Shown here: positions 33,361 to 42,562 of the stretch, piece after piece
Numbering within the stretch: position 1 is the first letter of the stretch
Layout of the letters: each line of letters opens with the position of its first letter
DNA from: Caballeronia sp. dw_276
GTDB lineage: Bacteria > Pseudomonadota > Gammaproteobacteria > Burkholderiales > Burkholderiaceae
Assembly (NCBI RefSeq): GCF_018449635.1
Contig: NZ_JAAVUV010000016.1
Coordinates: forward strand, 116,293-180,292
DNA length: 64,000 nt
Direction: 5' to 3'
The notes under the pieces: generated by a model
What the model saw: only the letters and a program-made list of their open reading frames with translations
The model's database searches: none
Told to the model about the DNA's origin: nothing
Program-made: the position numbers and the translations under genes

Positions 33361-34672
33361 ATCCATCTTGACCAGCGTTATCGCGGTGTCCATTGCGGCT
33401 TTGTTCAGCGGATGCAACGAGAAAGCCCAATACGATTCGGAACATCAGGCCGGCGCCAACCCGCCATTGCCGAGCGTACAGAATTTCTTCACCCCGCCGA
33501 TGCAAGTACCCAAGCACGTCGGCTGGCAAAACAACGAAACACCGAAAGTCGCGGACGGACTGAAGATCGAGAAGATCGCCTCAGGGCTCGAACATCCGCG
33601 GCAGGTGTATGGGCTTCCCAACGGCGACATCCTGGTAGCGGAATCGAGCAGTCCCGATGCCGAACCCGTGACCACGCCGAAGCAGCTTATTGCCGGCATG
33701 GTCCAGAGCCGTTCGGGCAAGGAAGCGAAGGGCGGCAACCGCATCACCTTGCTGAGAAAACGCACCGATGGCAGCGGCGAATGGGACAAGCATGTGTTCA
33801 TCGACCATCTGCATTCGCCGTTCGGCATGCAACTGGTCGGCGACACGCTTTATGTGGCCGATACCGATGCCATCCTCAAGTTTCCGTACAAGCCCGGTGA
33901 CACGGCCATTGCCACGCCCGGCGTGGAACTCACCGACCTGCCGGATCGCGTCAACCATCACTGGACCAAGGCGCTGCTCGCGAGCCCCGACGGCAAGAAG
34001 CTCTACGTTGGCGTGGGTTCGAACAGCAATGTCAGCGAAAACGGGCTCGACGTGGAGTACCGCCGTGCAAACGTGCTTGAAGTCGATATCACCACAGGCG
34101 CCAGCCGCATCTTTGCAGCGGGGATACGCAATCCGACCGGGCTGCAGTGGGAGCCGAAAACAGGGCAGCTCTGGACCGTCGCGAATGAACGCGATGAAAT
34201 CGGCGCCGACCTTGTTCCGGACTACCTGACCTCGGTGAAGGACGGTGCTTTCTATGGCTGGCCGTATAGCTACTACGGGCAGCACGTGGACCGTCGTGTC
34301 CAGCCGCAGCGCCCGGACCTGGTCGCGAAAGCAATCCCGCCGGATTACGCGATCGGCTCACATGTCGCGCCGCTCGGCTTGCTGTTCTACACGGGCAACA
34401 ACCTCCCGGCGCAGTTCAAAGGCGGGGCTTTCATTGGCGAACATGGCAGTTGGGATCGCTCGCCGCTGAGCGGCTATGCGGTGACGTACGTCGCGTTCGA
34501 GAATGGCAAACCTGTTGGCACGCCGAAGCCTGTTGTCACGGGTTTTGTGTCCGCCGATGAGAAGGAACTGTATGGTGCGCCGGTCGGGATGACGCAGGAT
34601 CACGACGGCGCGCTGATCATCGCAGACGATGCCGGCAATACCGTCTGGCGCGTGACGAAGGCGGGAGCTTAG
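33353..34672 (+). CDS. Soluble PQQ-type sugar dehydrogenase/sorbosone dehydrogenase lipoprotein
   Basis: A 439-residue secreted beta-propeller. The start is GTG 33353, after AAGGAGA and overlapping the upstream stop; the N-terminus VNRSILTSVIAVSIAALFSGC carries a lipobox. Conserved glucose/sorbosone dehydrogenase segments include GLEHPRQVYGLPNGDILVAE, HSPFGMQLVGD, FAAGIRNPTGLQW and GEHGSWDR. Members oxidise aldoses using pyrroloquinoline quinone in the periplasm; the natural substrate is uncertain. The coupled membrane protein upstream supports an envelope-bound role. Confidence 0.85.
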   Translation: MNRSILTSVIAVSIAALFSGCNEKAQYDSEHQAGANPPLPSVQNFFTPPMQVPKHVGWQNNETPKVADGLKIEKIASGLEHPRQVYGLPNGDILVAESSSPDAEPVTTPKQLIAGMVQSRSGKEAKGGNRITLLRKRTDGSGEWDKHVFIDHLHSPFGMQLVGDTLYVADTDAILKFPYKPGDTAIATPGVELTDLPDRVNHHWTKALLASPDGKKLYVGVGSNSNVSENGLDVEYRRANVLEVDITTGASRIFAAGIRNPTGLQWEPKTGQLWTVANERDEIGADLVPDYLTSVKDGAFYGWPYSYYGQHVDRRVQPQRPDLVAKAIPPDYAIGSHVAPLGLLFYTGNNLPAQFKGGAFIGEHGSWDRSPLSGYAVTYVAFENGKPVGTPKPVVTGFVSADEKELYGAPVGMTQDHDGALIIADDAGNTVWRVTKAGA

Positions 34673-34698
34673 GCATTAAGTCTTCGGTGTCTCCGTCT

Positions 34699-34731
34699 CC
34701 GGTGTCTCCAATTGTTTATCGGAGACACCGG
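34699..34731 (+). terminator. Strong hairpin after the sugar dehydrogenase gene
   Basis: CCGGTGTCTCC (34699-34709) pairs with GGAGACACCGG (34721-34731) around an 11-nt loop. A further direct copy of CGGTGTCTCC lies just upstream at 34685-34694. No U-tract follows, so it is a terminator-like or stabilising hairpin of uncertain mechanism. Confidence 0.45.
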
Positions 34732-34864
34732 GTTTGATCGGATATTGAGTGCACGGCAAGACCGCTTCTCAAAGGCTCTCCGGTTCTGTCGAAAATTTGG
34801 AGTTGCCGCATAATCCAAGCGAGCAACAGCCTTTGCCACGCACTCGACAATGTAAGGATCCGAT

Positions 34865-35257
34865 ATGCCTTTGGTCAGAATCAACGTCTCGAAAGAGGCC
34901 TCCGCTGAAAGCGTTCAAGCCATCAGCGACGTCATTTACGAATCCATGCTTGCCGTCGCGAACGTTCCGGCGAACGACAAGTTCCAGATCATCACCCGCC
35001 ACGCGCCAGGCGAACTCGTCTATCCCACGGAGGGATATCTGGGCATTGATTATTCGCCGGGTATTGTTTTCATTCAGGTGACGTGGAACGCAGGACGTTC
35101 AGTCGATGTGAAGAAGGCCTTCTACAAAGCGGTTGCAGAAGGCGTTCATCAAAAGGCGGGGGTGCGGATCGAGGACGTGTGGATCAGTCTGATCGACGTC
35201 CAGCGCGAGAACTGGTCGTTCGGGAACGGCGAAATGCAGTACGCGCCGGGCGTTTAA
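34865..35257 (+). CDS. Tautomerase-superfamily protein
   Basis: A 130-residue protein beginning M-P-L-V-R-I-N-V. After Met removal, Pro1 becomes the catalytic base of 4-oxalocrotonate tautomerase/MIF-like enzymes. IQVTWNAGRSVDVKKAFYKAV and the C-terminal EDVWISLIDVQRENWSFG match the longer tautomerase subgroup. It keto-enol isomerises a small alpha-keto acid; the substrate is unknown. It overlaps the convergent proQ-like gene by 4 bp. Confidence 0.8.
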   Translation: MPLVRINVSKEASAESVQAISDVIYESMLAVANVPANDKFQIITRHAPGELVYPTEGYLGIDYSPGIVFIQVTWNAGRSVDVKKAFYKAVAEGVHQKAGVRIEDVWISLIDVQRENWSFGNGEMQYAPGV

Positions 35258-35868
35258 GACTCGCTGGGCTCGGAAGCCGCTGCGGGTTCCGCGGGCGCCG
35301 CCGGGGCTGCCGTCTGCGCTTTGGCTGCGACGCGGGCGAGGCGCGCTTCCTCGAGCTTCTGCGCGCGAACCGCATCTTCCGGCGACACCCGGCCGGCCTC
35401 CGCGCCTGAAAGATCGATGCGGATGGCGTCGGCGCTCATGGCGCTCCAGTAGCGGCTTCCGCGGCACCACACCTTGATGGCATCGCGCAGTTCAGGCTGG
35501 GTCAGCTTCAACTCCGCGATATGCGGAATCAGATCCTCGAAAATGCCGATCTTGAGCGGAACCTTTGGCGCCGGATTCTTGGGAAACGCCTCCGGGAAGC
35601 GCTTTTGCAGCCGCCCGATATGCACCACGACCGGATCGACCGGTTTGGCGTTGGCCGGCGGTTTTGGCCTGGGCGCTGCCTTCGATACCGGATTTGCGGA
35701 CTTCGCATTGGGTCTGACGTTGGCTCTGTTATCAGGCCTGGCGTCGGCAGCCGGCTTCCCTTTCGAAACGGCAGCGGGCGTCCGGTTGCGGTCTGCGCGC
35801 GCGGGAGCCTTCGTCTTAGCCGATTTTGAAAGCTGATCCCTGAGTTTTGCTAGCTGTTCGAATCCCAT
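35254..35868 (-). CDS. ProQ/FinO-domain RNA chaperone
   Basis: A 204-residue protein. A basic, Ala/Pro-rich, disordered N-terminus (residues 15-75) precedes a ProQ/FinO domain (about 80-160: RLQKRFPEAFP, then LKIGIFEDLIPHIAELKLTQ and WCRGSRYWSAM). Such proteins bind structured small RNAs and mRNA 3' ends. An acidic Ala-rich tail follows. N-terminally extended ProQ homologues of this design are typical of Burkholderiaceae. Confidence 0.88.
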   Translation of the reverse strand: MGFEQLAKLRDQLSKSAKTKAPARADRNRTPAAVSKGKPAADARPDNRANVRPNAKSANPVSKAAPRPKPPANAKPVDPVVVHIGRLQKRFPEAFPKNPAPKVPLKIGIFEDLIPHIAELKLTQPELRDAIKVWCRGSRYWSAMSADAIRIDLSGAEAGRVSPEDAVRAQKLEEARLARVAAKAQTAAPAAPAEPAAASEPSES

Positions 35869-36010
35869 TACGTCCGTCCGGGCAAAAAGAACAGGAATTG
35901 TAGCAGTCCCTCGGTCTGCAAGCGCTGGGGCAGGTCACACGTGCCTTCACTAAGCCGTGCGCGTCGTGCGGTATCCTTGCCCGTTCTGCGGACCAACACT
36001 CTTATCCTCC

Positions 36011-36688
36011 ATGTCCAAGCTTCCTTTCGATGCCGTACTGTTTGACTGCGACGGCGTGCTCGTCGATTCCGAACTCATCACCAACCGCGTCCTCAGCGAG
36101 ATGCTGGGCGAACTGGGTTGGCACGTGAGTGTCGAGGAAACCATGCGGATCTTTATCGGCAAGGCGGTGAAGGATGAGGCGCCGCTGATTGAAGCGCGCA
36201 CCGGCGTGCCTCTTACAGAAGAGTGGCTCGTGCAGTTCCGCGAACGACGCAATGTGGCGCTCGAACGTGGGCTGGTCGCTATCGACGGCGCGCTTTCGGC
36301 TGTTCAAACGCTGCACCGGACGTTCGATGGACGCATTGCCGTGGCCTCCGGCGCCGACCGGTTCAAGGTCGAGATGCAACTGACGAAGGTCGGCATGATG
36401 GAGTACTTCAACGGCCGCGTTTTTAGCGGCCACGAAATGGCGCACACCAAACCCTACCCGGACGTTTATCTGGCGGCAGCCAAGGCGCTGGGCGTCGATC
36501 CGGCGCGTTGCGCGATCGTGGAGGACACGGTCACGGGCGCGACGGCCGGCGTGGCCGCGGGCGCCACGGTGTTTGGCTACAGCCCGCGCGAGGAAGGACA
36601 TAGCGAGCCGAAAGCGCTTCGCGAGGCGGGCGTGGCTCACGTCTTCAAGGACATGGCCGGCTTGCCCGCGTTGCTCGCCCAATGGTAG
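36011..36688 (+). CDS. HAD-family phosphatase, beta-phosphoglucomutase-like
   Basis: A 225-residue HAD hydrolase. The nucleophile motif is FDCDGVLVDSE, with motif II in VASGADRFK, motif III Lys in HTKPYPDVYLAA and motif IV in CAIVEDTVTGATAG. The helical cap is of C1 type. It likely dephosphorylates a small sugar phosphate, as in the GPH/PGM-like group. I chose the ATG at 36011; an upstream in-frame start would add 18 residues with no Shine-Dalgarno. Confidence 0.85.
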   Translation: MSKLPFDAVLFDCDGVLVDSELITNRVLSEMLGELGWHVSVEETMRIFIGKAVKDEAPLIEARTGVPLTEEWLVQFRERRNVALERGLVAIDGALSAVQTLHRTFDGRIAVASGADRFKVEMQLTKVGMMEYFNGRVFSGHEMAHTKPYPDVYLAAAKALGVDPARCAIVEDTVTGATAGVAAGATVFGYSPREEGHSEPKALREAGVAHVFKDMAGLPALLAQW

Positions 36689-36721
36689 AGCCGGGCGGCG
36701 TGATTTCTCACTGACCGCGAG

Positions 36722-37669
36722 TCAAGGCTTGCGGTCAGCGAGCTCCTCGAGCAACTCAGCCGATGGAACGAAGAACAAGCCGCCCGTGACCGCGCGGCTA
36801 TAGTCGAGAAGCCGGTCGTAGTTGCCGGGCGGACGCCCGACAAACATGTTCTGGAGCATTTGCTCGATAGGCTCGGGTGAACTCGCATAGCCGATGAAAT
36901 ACGTTCCGAACTCGCCCGCGCCGGGACGCCCGAACGCCATGTTGTGACGCAGGATCTTCACTTCCTGGCCGTCCTTTTCGATCGTCGTCAACGAGCTGTG
37001 CGACGACGAGGGTTTGACGGACTCGTCGAGTTCGACATCGGACAGCTTCTTTCGGCCGATGATCCTCTCCTGTGCCTCGACCGGAAGTGATTCCCACGCC
37101 GTCATGTCATGCAGGTATTTCTGCACCATCACGTAGCTGCCACCGGCGAAATCGCGATCCTGATCGCGGATCACTACAAAGTCGAAAGCCTCGCGGCCTC
37201 GCGGGTTCTCGGTGCCATCGACGAAACCCACCATGTCGCGCAAGTCGAAATAGCGGAAACCGTGCACTTCGTCGACGACTGAAACGGCATCGCTCAAACG
37301 CGCCATCAATTGGGCGGCGAGCTCGAAGCACAGGTCCATGTGGTCCGCGCGGATATGCAAGAGCAGGTCGCCCTGCGTGCCGACAGCGCGGCGGTTGCCG
37401 TCGCCGAACTCACGAAATGGATGAAGATTCGCCGGGCGCGGCGCGCCGAAAAGCGTATCCCAGACTTCGGCTCCGAAGCCGAACACGCACGACAGTTCGC
37501 CCGTGGGCGCGCGCGTGCCAACTGCACGGACCAGCGCCGCGACGTCGCCGCACAAGGAGCGCACGGTGCCGGCGTTTTCAGCGCCGGCTTTAAGCGTGGC
37601 GACGATAAAAATCGCGCTGCGAGTGACGGGATTACAGACGGCCTGTGGTTCTGGAGTGTCGGTGGGCAT
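36722..37669 (-). CDS. Dye-decolorising (DyP-type) heme peroxidase
   Basis: A 315-residue DyP peroxidase. The GxxDG motif with the distal Asp is present as GFVDGTENP (near residue 147), followed by GGSYVMVQKYLHD and a heme-ligand region around SSSHSSLTTIEKDG and ILRHNMAFG. Length and lack of a signal peptide suggest the cytoplasmic YfeX-like class. It uses peroxide to oxidise dyes or phenolics, or may act on porphyrins. The GT-rich 3' neighbour is the HAD phosphatase, transcribed towards it. Confidence 0.9.
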   Translation of the reverse strand: MPTDTPEPQAVCNPVTRSAIFIVATLKAGAENAGTVRSLCGDVAALVRAVGTRAPTGELSCVFGFGAEVWDTLFGAPRPANLHPFREFGDGNRRAVGTQGDLLLHIRADHMDLCFELAAQLMARLSDAVSVVDEVHGFRYFDLRDMVGFVDGTENPRGREAFDFVVIRDQDRDFAGGSYVMVQKYLHDMTAWESLPVEAQERIIGRKKLSDVELDESVKPSSSHSSLTTIEKDGQEVKILRHNMAFGRPGAGEFGTYFIGYASSPEPIEQMLQNMFVGRPPGNYDRLLDYSRAVTGGLFFVPSAELLEELADRKP

Positions 37670-37824
37670 CGGATGGGGATCTCTGCGCTTCGAGGATTCC
37701 GGCGAGGTTGTGGATCGTCACCGCCGGAAAGCTCGGGGTTTCAGGAATTGGTCAAATTTTGTGTCTCACCAAGATTAACGAATTCCTGCAATCGACGCGA
37801 GATCTGTCAGCTCAGGACGTGACG

Positions 37825-38742
37825 TCACGCACCTGCCAATGACGCCCAAACCGTCTCCAGCTCCCGCAACTCGGCGCCAATGAAATCCGCGAATGCCCGT
37901 GCAGAAGGTTTGGCGGCGCGTCCGGCGGGGAGCACTACATGAACATCGGCCGATCCCATCTCCCAGTCCGGGAGCACGCGGACCAGCTGGCCGCTCTGCA
38001 ACTCCTCGAGCATGCCAAGGGCGCCGGACGAAACGATGCCGAGGCCGGCAACCGCCGCGGCCGTCGCGCCCTCGGCGCCGTTCAGGATGAAACGGCCATC
38101 GACACGGACCGAGACGGTCTTGCCGTTCTTGGTGAATATCCATCCCTCCATTCCACGGCCTGCCGGCCCGACGATGATCGAAAATCCGGTCAGCTCCGAA
38201 GGCGTTTGCGGCGTGCCCGCTTTCGCCAGATAGCCGGGCGACGCTGCGAGCGTCCTGTGCACGACGCCGATCTTCCGCGCCACCGCCGACGAATCCGCAA
38301 GGCTGCCGATGCGCAGCGCGACATCGACGGCATCGCCCACGAGATCCTGCTTTTCATCGTTGAGAACGAATTCGATGCGAAGTTTGGGATGTTTATCGGT
38401 GAAGCGGGGCATGCGCGGGAGCACGCTTCGTACGGCCGTGGATGTCGACATTGCGATCCGCAGCACGCCGCGAAGCTCGCCCGTGCCGCGCGCCGCGTGA
38501 TCGGCCTCGTCCAGAGCGGCAAGGATCGCTTCGACTCGCGCCAGGTAGTCCGCGCCTGCCTCGGTCAGCGTGACGGCGCGGGTCGTCCGGGTAAGCAATG
38601 CTGCGCCGACCTGTTTTTCAAGCGCGGCGACGATCCGCGATGCAGTCGGCTGCGAAATGCCAAGCTCCCGGCCGGCAAGAGAAAAGCTGCCGGTCCGCGC
38701 CACGCGGGCGAACAACATCAGCGAATAGAAGCGGTCGTTCAT
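37825..38742 (-). CDS. LysR-family transcriptional regulator
   Basis: A 305-residue LysR protein with HTH residues 16-45 (ELGISQPTASRIVAALE) and RTTRAVTLTEAGADYL, then an effector domain. It is divergent from an ene-reductase 118 bp away and probably controls it. This pairing (LysR with an Old Yellow Enzyme gene) is common in proteobacteria for detoxifying electrophiles. Confidence 0.88.
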   Translation of the reverse strand: MNDRFYSLMLFARVARTGSFSLAGRELGISQPTASRIVAALEKQVGAALLTRTTRAVTLTEAGADYLARVEAILAALDEADHAARGTGELRGVLRIAMSTSTAVRSVLPRMPRFTDKHPKLRIEFVLNDEKQDLVGDAVDVALRIGSLADSSAVARKIGVVHRTLAASPGYLAKAGTPQTPSELTGFSIIVGPAGRGMEGWIFTKNGKTVSVRVDGRFILNGAEGATAAAVAGLGIVSSGALGMLEELQSGQLVRVLPDWEMGSADVHVVLPAGRAAKPSARAFADFIGAELRELETVWASLAGA

Positions 38743-38860
38743 TCAGAAATCAAATTTAAGTTAGCTAGTTTCTGATGCTACTACGACTTTTTCGCATGAG
38801 TTAGGCTCCGTCGGATCGAGGCTTCCATTTCCGGAGGCCTCATCGGAATCAGGAGTTTTG

Positions 38861-39970
38861 ATGTCCCAGACTGCGGCAAATCCGCTTTTTTCGTCCTTCG
38901 ACCTCGGCGGGCGCATGCTGACCAACCGGATCGTCATGGCGCCGATGACCCGCGGACGGGCCCGGAACGCCGGACTCGTCCCGACGGATTTGCATGTCGA
39001 GTATTACCGTCAGCGGGCATCGGCGGGATTGATCCTGACCGAGGCGACGTGGGTCAGCCCGGAGGGCATCGGGTTCATCAATGTGCCGGGCTTGTTCACG
39101 CCCGAACAGGTCGCTGGATGGCGCGCCGTTACCGACGCGGTCCATGCGGCGGGCGGCACAATCTTCGCGCAGCTGGCTCATTCGGGATCGGTCTCGCACC
39201 CGGATTTCTTCAGTGGCGAGCAACCCCTCGCGCCGTCCGCGATCAACCCGCGCCTCAGGTCCTTCACGGCGGAAGGATTCAAGGCGACGGTCACGCCGCG
39301 AGCCATGTCGAAGGATGACATCACGAGAACAATCGATGCTTACCGCGCTGCTGCCAGGAACGCCCGTTCAGCAGGGTTCGACGGAGTTGAAGTGCATGCC
39401 GGCACCTTCTATCTATTGCCGCAGTTTCTCAACAGCGTGCTCAACATACGCGATGATGCGTATGGCGGCAGCGTCGAAAATCGCGCGCGAATCGTGCTTG
39501 AAATCATGGAAGCTTTGGTAGGCGACTGGAGCCCCGGCCGTGTGGGCGTCAAGATCAGCCCCACTATGGCGATGGGCGGCTTTGCGCCAACCGGCAAGAC
39601 CATCGCGACCTACGACTACCTCGTCGCGCGTCTCAACGACCTGCCGCTATCGCATCTTCAAGTGGTCCAGGCGCTGAACGACCTTGCCGGCACGCCGGTG
39701 GCGGCCTTGCAGGACACCATCCGATACTTCCGGCAGCGCTTCGAGGGTGCGTTGATCGCCAACTTCGGTTTCGACAAGGCATCGGCCAGTCGTGCGATAG
39801 AAAGCGGACATGCGGATCTCGTGTCCTTCGGGAAGGCTTTCATCGGCAATCCTGATCTGGTCAAGCGTTTGCGCGAAGACCTGCCGCTGCGCGAATCGGC
39901 GCCCGAGACCTACTATCAGGGCGACGCTCGCGGCTATACGGATTATCCGGAAGCCGCGCGCGGGTCATGA
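38861..39970 (+). CDS. Old Yellow Enzyme family ene-reductase (NemA-like)
   Basis: A 369-residue FMN barrel. Conserved features: RIVMAPMTRGRA at the FMN-binding N-terminus, LAHSGSVSHPDF near residue 100 and DAYGGSVENRARIVLEIMEA near residue 210. The usual HGANGYL segment is varied (VHAGTFYLLPQF). It reduces alpha,beta-unsaturated carbonyls or nitro compounds with NAD(P)H. The ATG at 38861 follows AGGAG. It overlaps the end of the DoxX gene by 6 bp. The upstream LysR gene is the likely regulator. Confidence 0.88.
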   Translation: MSQTAANPLFSSFDLGGRMLTNRIVMAPMTRGRARNAGLVPTDLHVEYYRQRASAGLILTEATWVSPEGIGFINVPGLFTPEQVAGWRAVTDAVHAAGGTIFAQLAHSGSVSHPDFFSGEQPLAPSAINPRLRSFTAEGFKATVTPRAMSKDDITRTIDAYRAAARNARSAGFDGVEVHAGTFYLLPQFLNSVLNIRDDAYGGSVENRARIVLEIMEALVGDWSPGRVGVKISPTMAMGGFAPTGKTIATYDYLVARLNDLPLSHLQVVQALNDLAGTPVAALQDTIRYFRQRFEGALIANFGFDKASASRAIESGHADLVSFGKAFIGNPDLVKRLREDLPLRESAPETYYQGDARGYTDYPEAARGS

Positions 39971-40468
39971 CCTGAACGACCTGTCACCCAGCAGATAGTC
40001 GACGGAAATCCGTCCCGGTCCCCAGGCGGCGATCGCGAGCGCCATGGCGAGCCAGGTCAGGTGAATTGGCCAGCCTTCCGGCACCGTCAACTCGATGATG
40101 CAGGTCATCAATATCAAACCGAGCGCGGCGAAGCGCGTGCCGAATCCAAGCACGAGCAGAACCGGAAACATCACTTCACCGCAACCTGACAGGAACGCAA
40201 AAACGGCAGGATGGGGGAACGCGTATGGACCGCCCGGGAGGTGCAGCTTGAACTCCTCGGTGAACAGGTCGATAGCGGTATCGTTGAGTTGAAGGAAGCC
40301 GTGCCATTTGAGAATGCCGGACTTGTAGAACGGCACGGCGAGCGCAAGCCGCAGCACGAGTTGAACGAGCCACGGCTGCGCGAGCCGCTCGACCAGCCGC
40401 CTCGCGGCGCCAATCACCGATACCACCGCGCCCGGGAAGGGAAGTGCTACATCTTGTCGGTCAGACAT
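39965..40468 (-). CDS. DoxX-family membrane protein, bufferin-operon type (GigD/BufD-like)
   Basis: A 167-residue inner-membrane protein of about four helices (FYKSGILKWHGF, FPVLLVLGFGTRFAALGLILM). DoxX proteins accompany DUF2282/DUF692/DUF2063 sets, where they are proposed to aid export or redox handling of the modified peptide. It is last in the four-gene operon, overlapping the DUF2063 gene by 8 bp. Confidence 0.82.
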   Translation of the reverse strand: MSDRQDVALPFPGAVVSVIGAARRLVERLAQPWLVQLVLRLALAVPFYKSGILKWHGFLQLNDTAIDLFTEEFKLHLPGGPYAFPHPAVFAFLSGCGEVMFPVLLVLGFGTRFAALGLILMTCIIELTVPEGWPIHLTWLAMALAIAAWGPGRISVDYLLGDRSFRS

Positions 40469-41252
40469 CTTGTTTGTCTCCAGGTTGAACGGCGGTGAAC
40501 ACGCCGGCCGAGATCATTCCTGCCAGATTGGCGTGGATATCGAAGGCAGGGGCTTCTTCGAATGCGGCGGCGATCGCGTCGCCGAGTGACGCGCCATCGA
40601 GAAGACGGCTGAGGAAGGCCGCGCCGCCCGCCGGAAGGCGCGAGACGATCACATCCTGATCCGGGCGCGTGACGAGTGCATCTTCGGGATCGCTCGCACA
40701 GAGCGGGGACACGGGACCATCGGTACGGTTCATCGCGAAGATGGCAACGGCGGGGTAAGCCGAGCGCACGATCCGCGTGGCGGGATGCGCTTCGAAACGC
40801 ACGTCGGCCAGCAATGCCGGATCGATGCACGCCAGCGCTTCAGCCGAAAGCGTGACGCGGTCGGCAGCGTGATACGCGTCTAGCCATGCCCGCTCGATGC
40901 GCGCCGTATCCGCGAGCCACGGCATTTCCCGCGCGTACTCGTACGATTCGATGAACGCCGGAAAATGCCGACCGTACTCGAACAGCAACGCCGATGTGGG
41001 AGGCGTTTCGCGCACGTGGAAGCGCGCCATTGCCTTGAAGAAATCGGCGCCGGTAATGCGCTGGACCGCTGGATAGATCGCGGCGAGCGCATCGATCAGA
41101 CTGACCGTGACGTTGTTGCGATACACGTTGTAGCGTTTGATCACGCCCTTGCCATGTCGCGCAACCACGTCTTGCGGCGCGACCGTCGCCGGGTCCGTCA
41201 GTCCTGGCGCAAACGTAAAGGCGTACTCGCTCACGAAATTCTCAGAACGCAT
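40461..41252 (-). CDS. DUF2063 partner protein of bufferin maturation (BufC-like)
   Basis: A 263-residue protein with an N-terminal DUF2063 domain (YRNNVTVSLIDALAAIYPAVQRITG, split near residues 45-69). DUF2063 proteins act as peptide-recognition partners of DUF692 enzymes, delivering the precursor. It overlaps the DUF692 gene by 11 bp and the DoxX gene by 8 bp, so the operon is tightly coupled. Confidence 0.82.
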   Translation of the reverse strand: MRSENFVSEYAFTFAPGLTDPATVAPQDVVARHGKGVIKRYNVYRNNVTVSLIDALAAIYPAVQRITGADFFKAMARFHVRETPPTSALLFEYGRHFPAFIESYEYAREMPWLADTARIERAWLDAYHAADRVTLSAEALACIDPALLADVRFEAHPATRIVRSAYPAVAIFAMNRTDGPVSPLCASDPEDALVTRPDQDVIVSRLPAGGAAFLSRLLDGASLGDAIAAAFEEAPAFDIHANLAGMISAGVFTAVQPGDKQDV

Positions 41253-42165
41253 GATTGATCTCCCGGGAGATCGGCATGGCGCTTCTTTCCATGACTCGCC
41301 GCGCCATCTGTGCCTCTTCGCGCAACACGGGCCAGTCGGGAAGCTTGCTGTCCCATTCGATCAACGTGGGCACCGGCCCAATTTTCGATACGACATCTGC
41401 ATACAGCTTCCAGACCGGATCGGAGACGGCGCGGTCGTGGCTATCGATCAGAAGCAGTTCGTTCTCGTCGTCTTCTTGCTCGCTGTGTCCCGCGAGATGT
41501 ATTTCGCCGACGCGTTCAAGCGGAAACTCAGCCAGATACGCCGACGCCGAAAAGCCGTGATTGTTCGCCGATACAAAAACGTTGTTGATATCGAGCAGGA
41601 GGGCGCAGCCGGTGCGCTGCGCGACCGCGCGGAGGAATCCCGTCTCGCTCATGGTCGATGAAGCAAAGGCCACATACGTTGATGGATTCTCGAGCAGGAT
41701 CGGCCGTTTGATCGCTTCCTGAACCTGATCGATGTGCGAGCACACCTTGTCGAGAGTCTGCCTTGTGTACGGCAAGGGCAGGAGATCGTTGAAGAACGAC
41801 CCGCCGTGCGACGACCACGCCAGATGCTCGGATACCAGCGCGGGTTGGTATCGGCTCACCACATCGCGGAATCGTGCGAGATGAACATCGTCCAGCGCGC
41901 CCGGGCCGCCAATGGACATGCACACGCCATGAATGGAAACAAGATAGTTTTCGCGAATCGACGCAAGCATCCGATGCGGCGGCCCGCCCGCACCCATGTA
42001 GTTTTCGGCGTGGACCTCGAAGAACGCTTCGTTCAATCCATCCGAGAGAATCGCAGCGAGGTGTTCGTGCTTGAAACTAGTGCCGGTCAGCTTCGGCGTA
42101 TCAGATAGCGCGCGACGGAAGCGGCCTGCATCAATCACCGCGCTTGTCTTCGTGGAATTGTCCAT
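41242..42165 (-). CDS. DUF692 multinuclear iron RiPP-maturation enzyme (BufB-like)
   Basis: A 307-residue TIM barrel of the MbnB/TglH/BufB family. Candidate iron ligands are spread over HAENYMG, SIHGVCMSIGG, SEHLAW, ENPSTY, LLDINNVFVSANNHG, HLAGHSE and DSHD. These enzymes convert cysteines of a precursor into heterocycles; bufferin DUF692 enzymes make thiooxazoles that bind copper. The ATG at 42165 is favoured by GGAAG at ideal spacing; 42177 is an alternative. The precursor is encoded immediately upstream. Confidence 0.88.
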   Translation of the reverse strand: MDNSTKTSAVIDAGRFRRALSDTPKLTGTSFKHEHLAAILSDGLNEAFFEVHAENYMGAGGPPHRMLASIRENYLVSIHGVCMSIGGPGALDDVHLARFRDVVSRYQPALVSEHLAWSSHGGSFFNDLLPLPYTRQTLDKVCSHIDQVQEAIKRPILLENPSTYVAFASSTMSETGFLRAVAQRTGCALLLDINNVFVSANNHGFSASAYLAEFPLERVGEIHLAGHSEQEDDENELLLIDSHDRAVSDPVWKLYADVVSKIGPVPTLIEWDSKLPDWPVLREEAQMARRVMERSAMPISREINHAF

Positions 42166-42195
42166 GACCGCTTCCATTCTTGATCGTTCGCGGGA

Positions 42196-42507
42196 TCAGG
42201 ACTTCATCGGCGTCAGCGAGCCGTGTTCGCCACCAGGAACCTGGATGCTTGCGCACGTTCCGCCTTGTACGAACTTCCAGGAGTTGTGCTGGAAATCCAT
42301 CGTTGACGTACCTTGACACGTCGTGCCGGGACCGGCGGCGCAGTCGTTTTGCCCCTTCAGTGCAACGCCATAGCACTTCTCTTTATGAGCCGCGATGGCG
42401 GCGCTTTCTTCGCCCTTCGTAAGCGGCGCGGCGTGAGCCACCGATGCAAGCAGGCTCGCGACAACGCCAGCGAGAAGGGTGGCGCTAACAGTGGTCTTTG
42501 CGGACAT
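42196..42507 (-). CDS. DUF2282 precursor peptide, bufferin (BufA1-like)
   Basis: A 103-residue secreted peptide. The signal peptide spans residues 1-26 (VAHA-AP). The mature part has exactly four Cys (45, 56, 64, 85) in the EKCYGVALKGQNDC...TTCQG...GGTC arrangement of bufferins. In characterised systems two Cys are converted to thiooxazoles and the product sequesters copper in the periplasm. It is the first gene of the operon, behind an ECF-type promoter at 42563-42588. Expected order gigABCD is preserved. Confidence 0.88.
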   Translation of the reverse strand: MSAKTTVSATLLAGVVASLLASVAHAAPLTKGEESAAIAAHKEKCYGVALKGQNDCAAGPGTTCQGTSTMDFQHNSWKFVQGGTCASIQVPGGEHGSLTPMKS

Positions 42508-42562
42508 TTGAATCTCTCCAGTGGTTGAGGTAGACGGTACCCGTGGCGGGTACGTAATCTAT

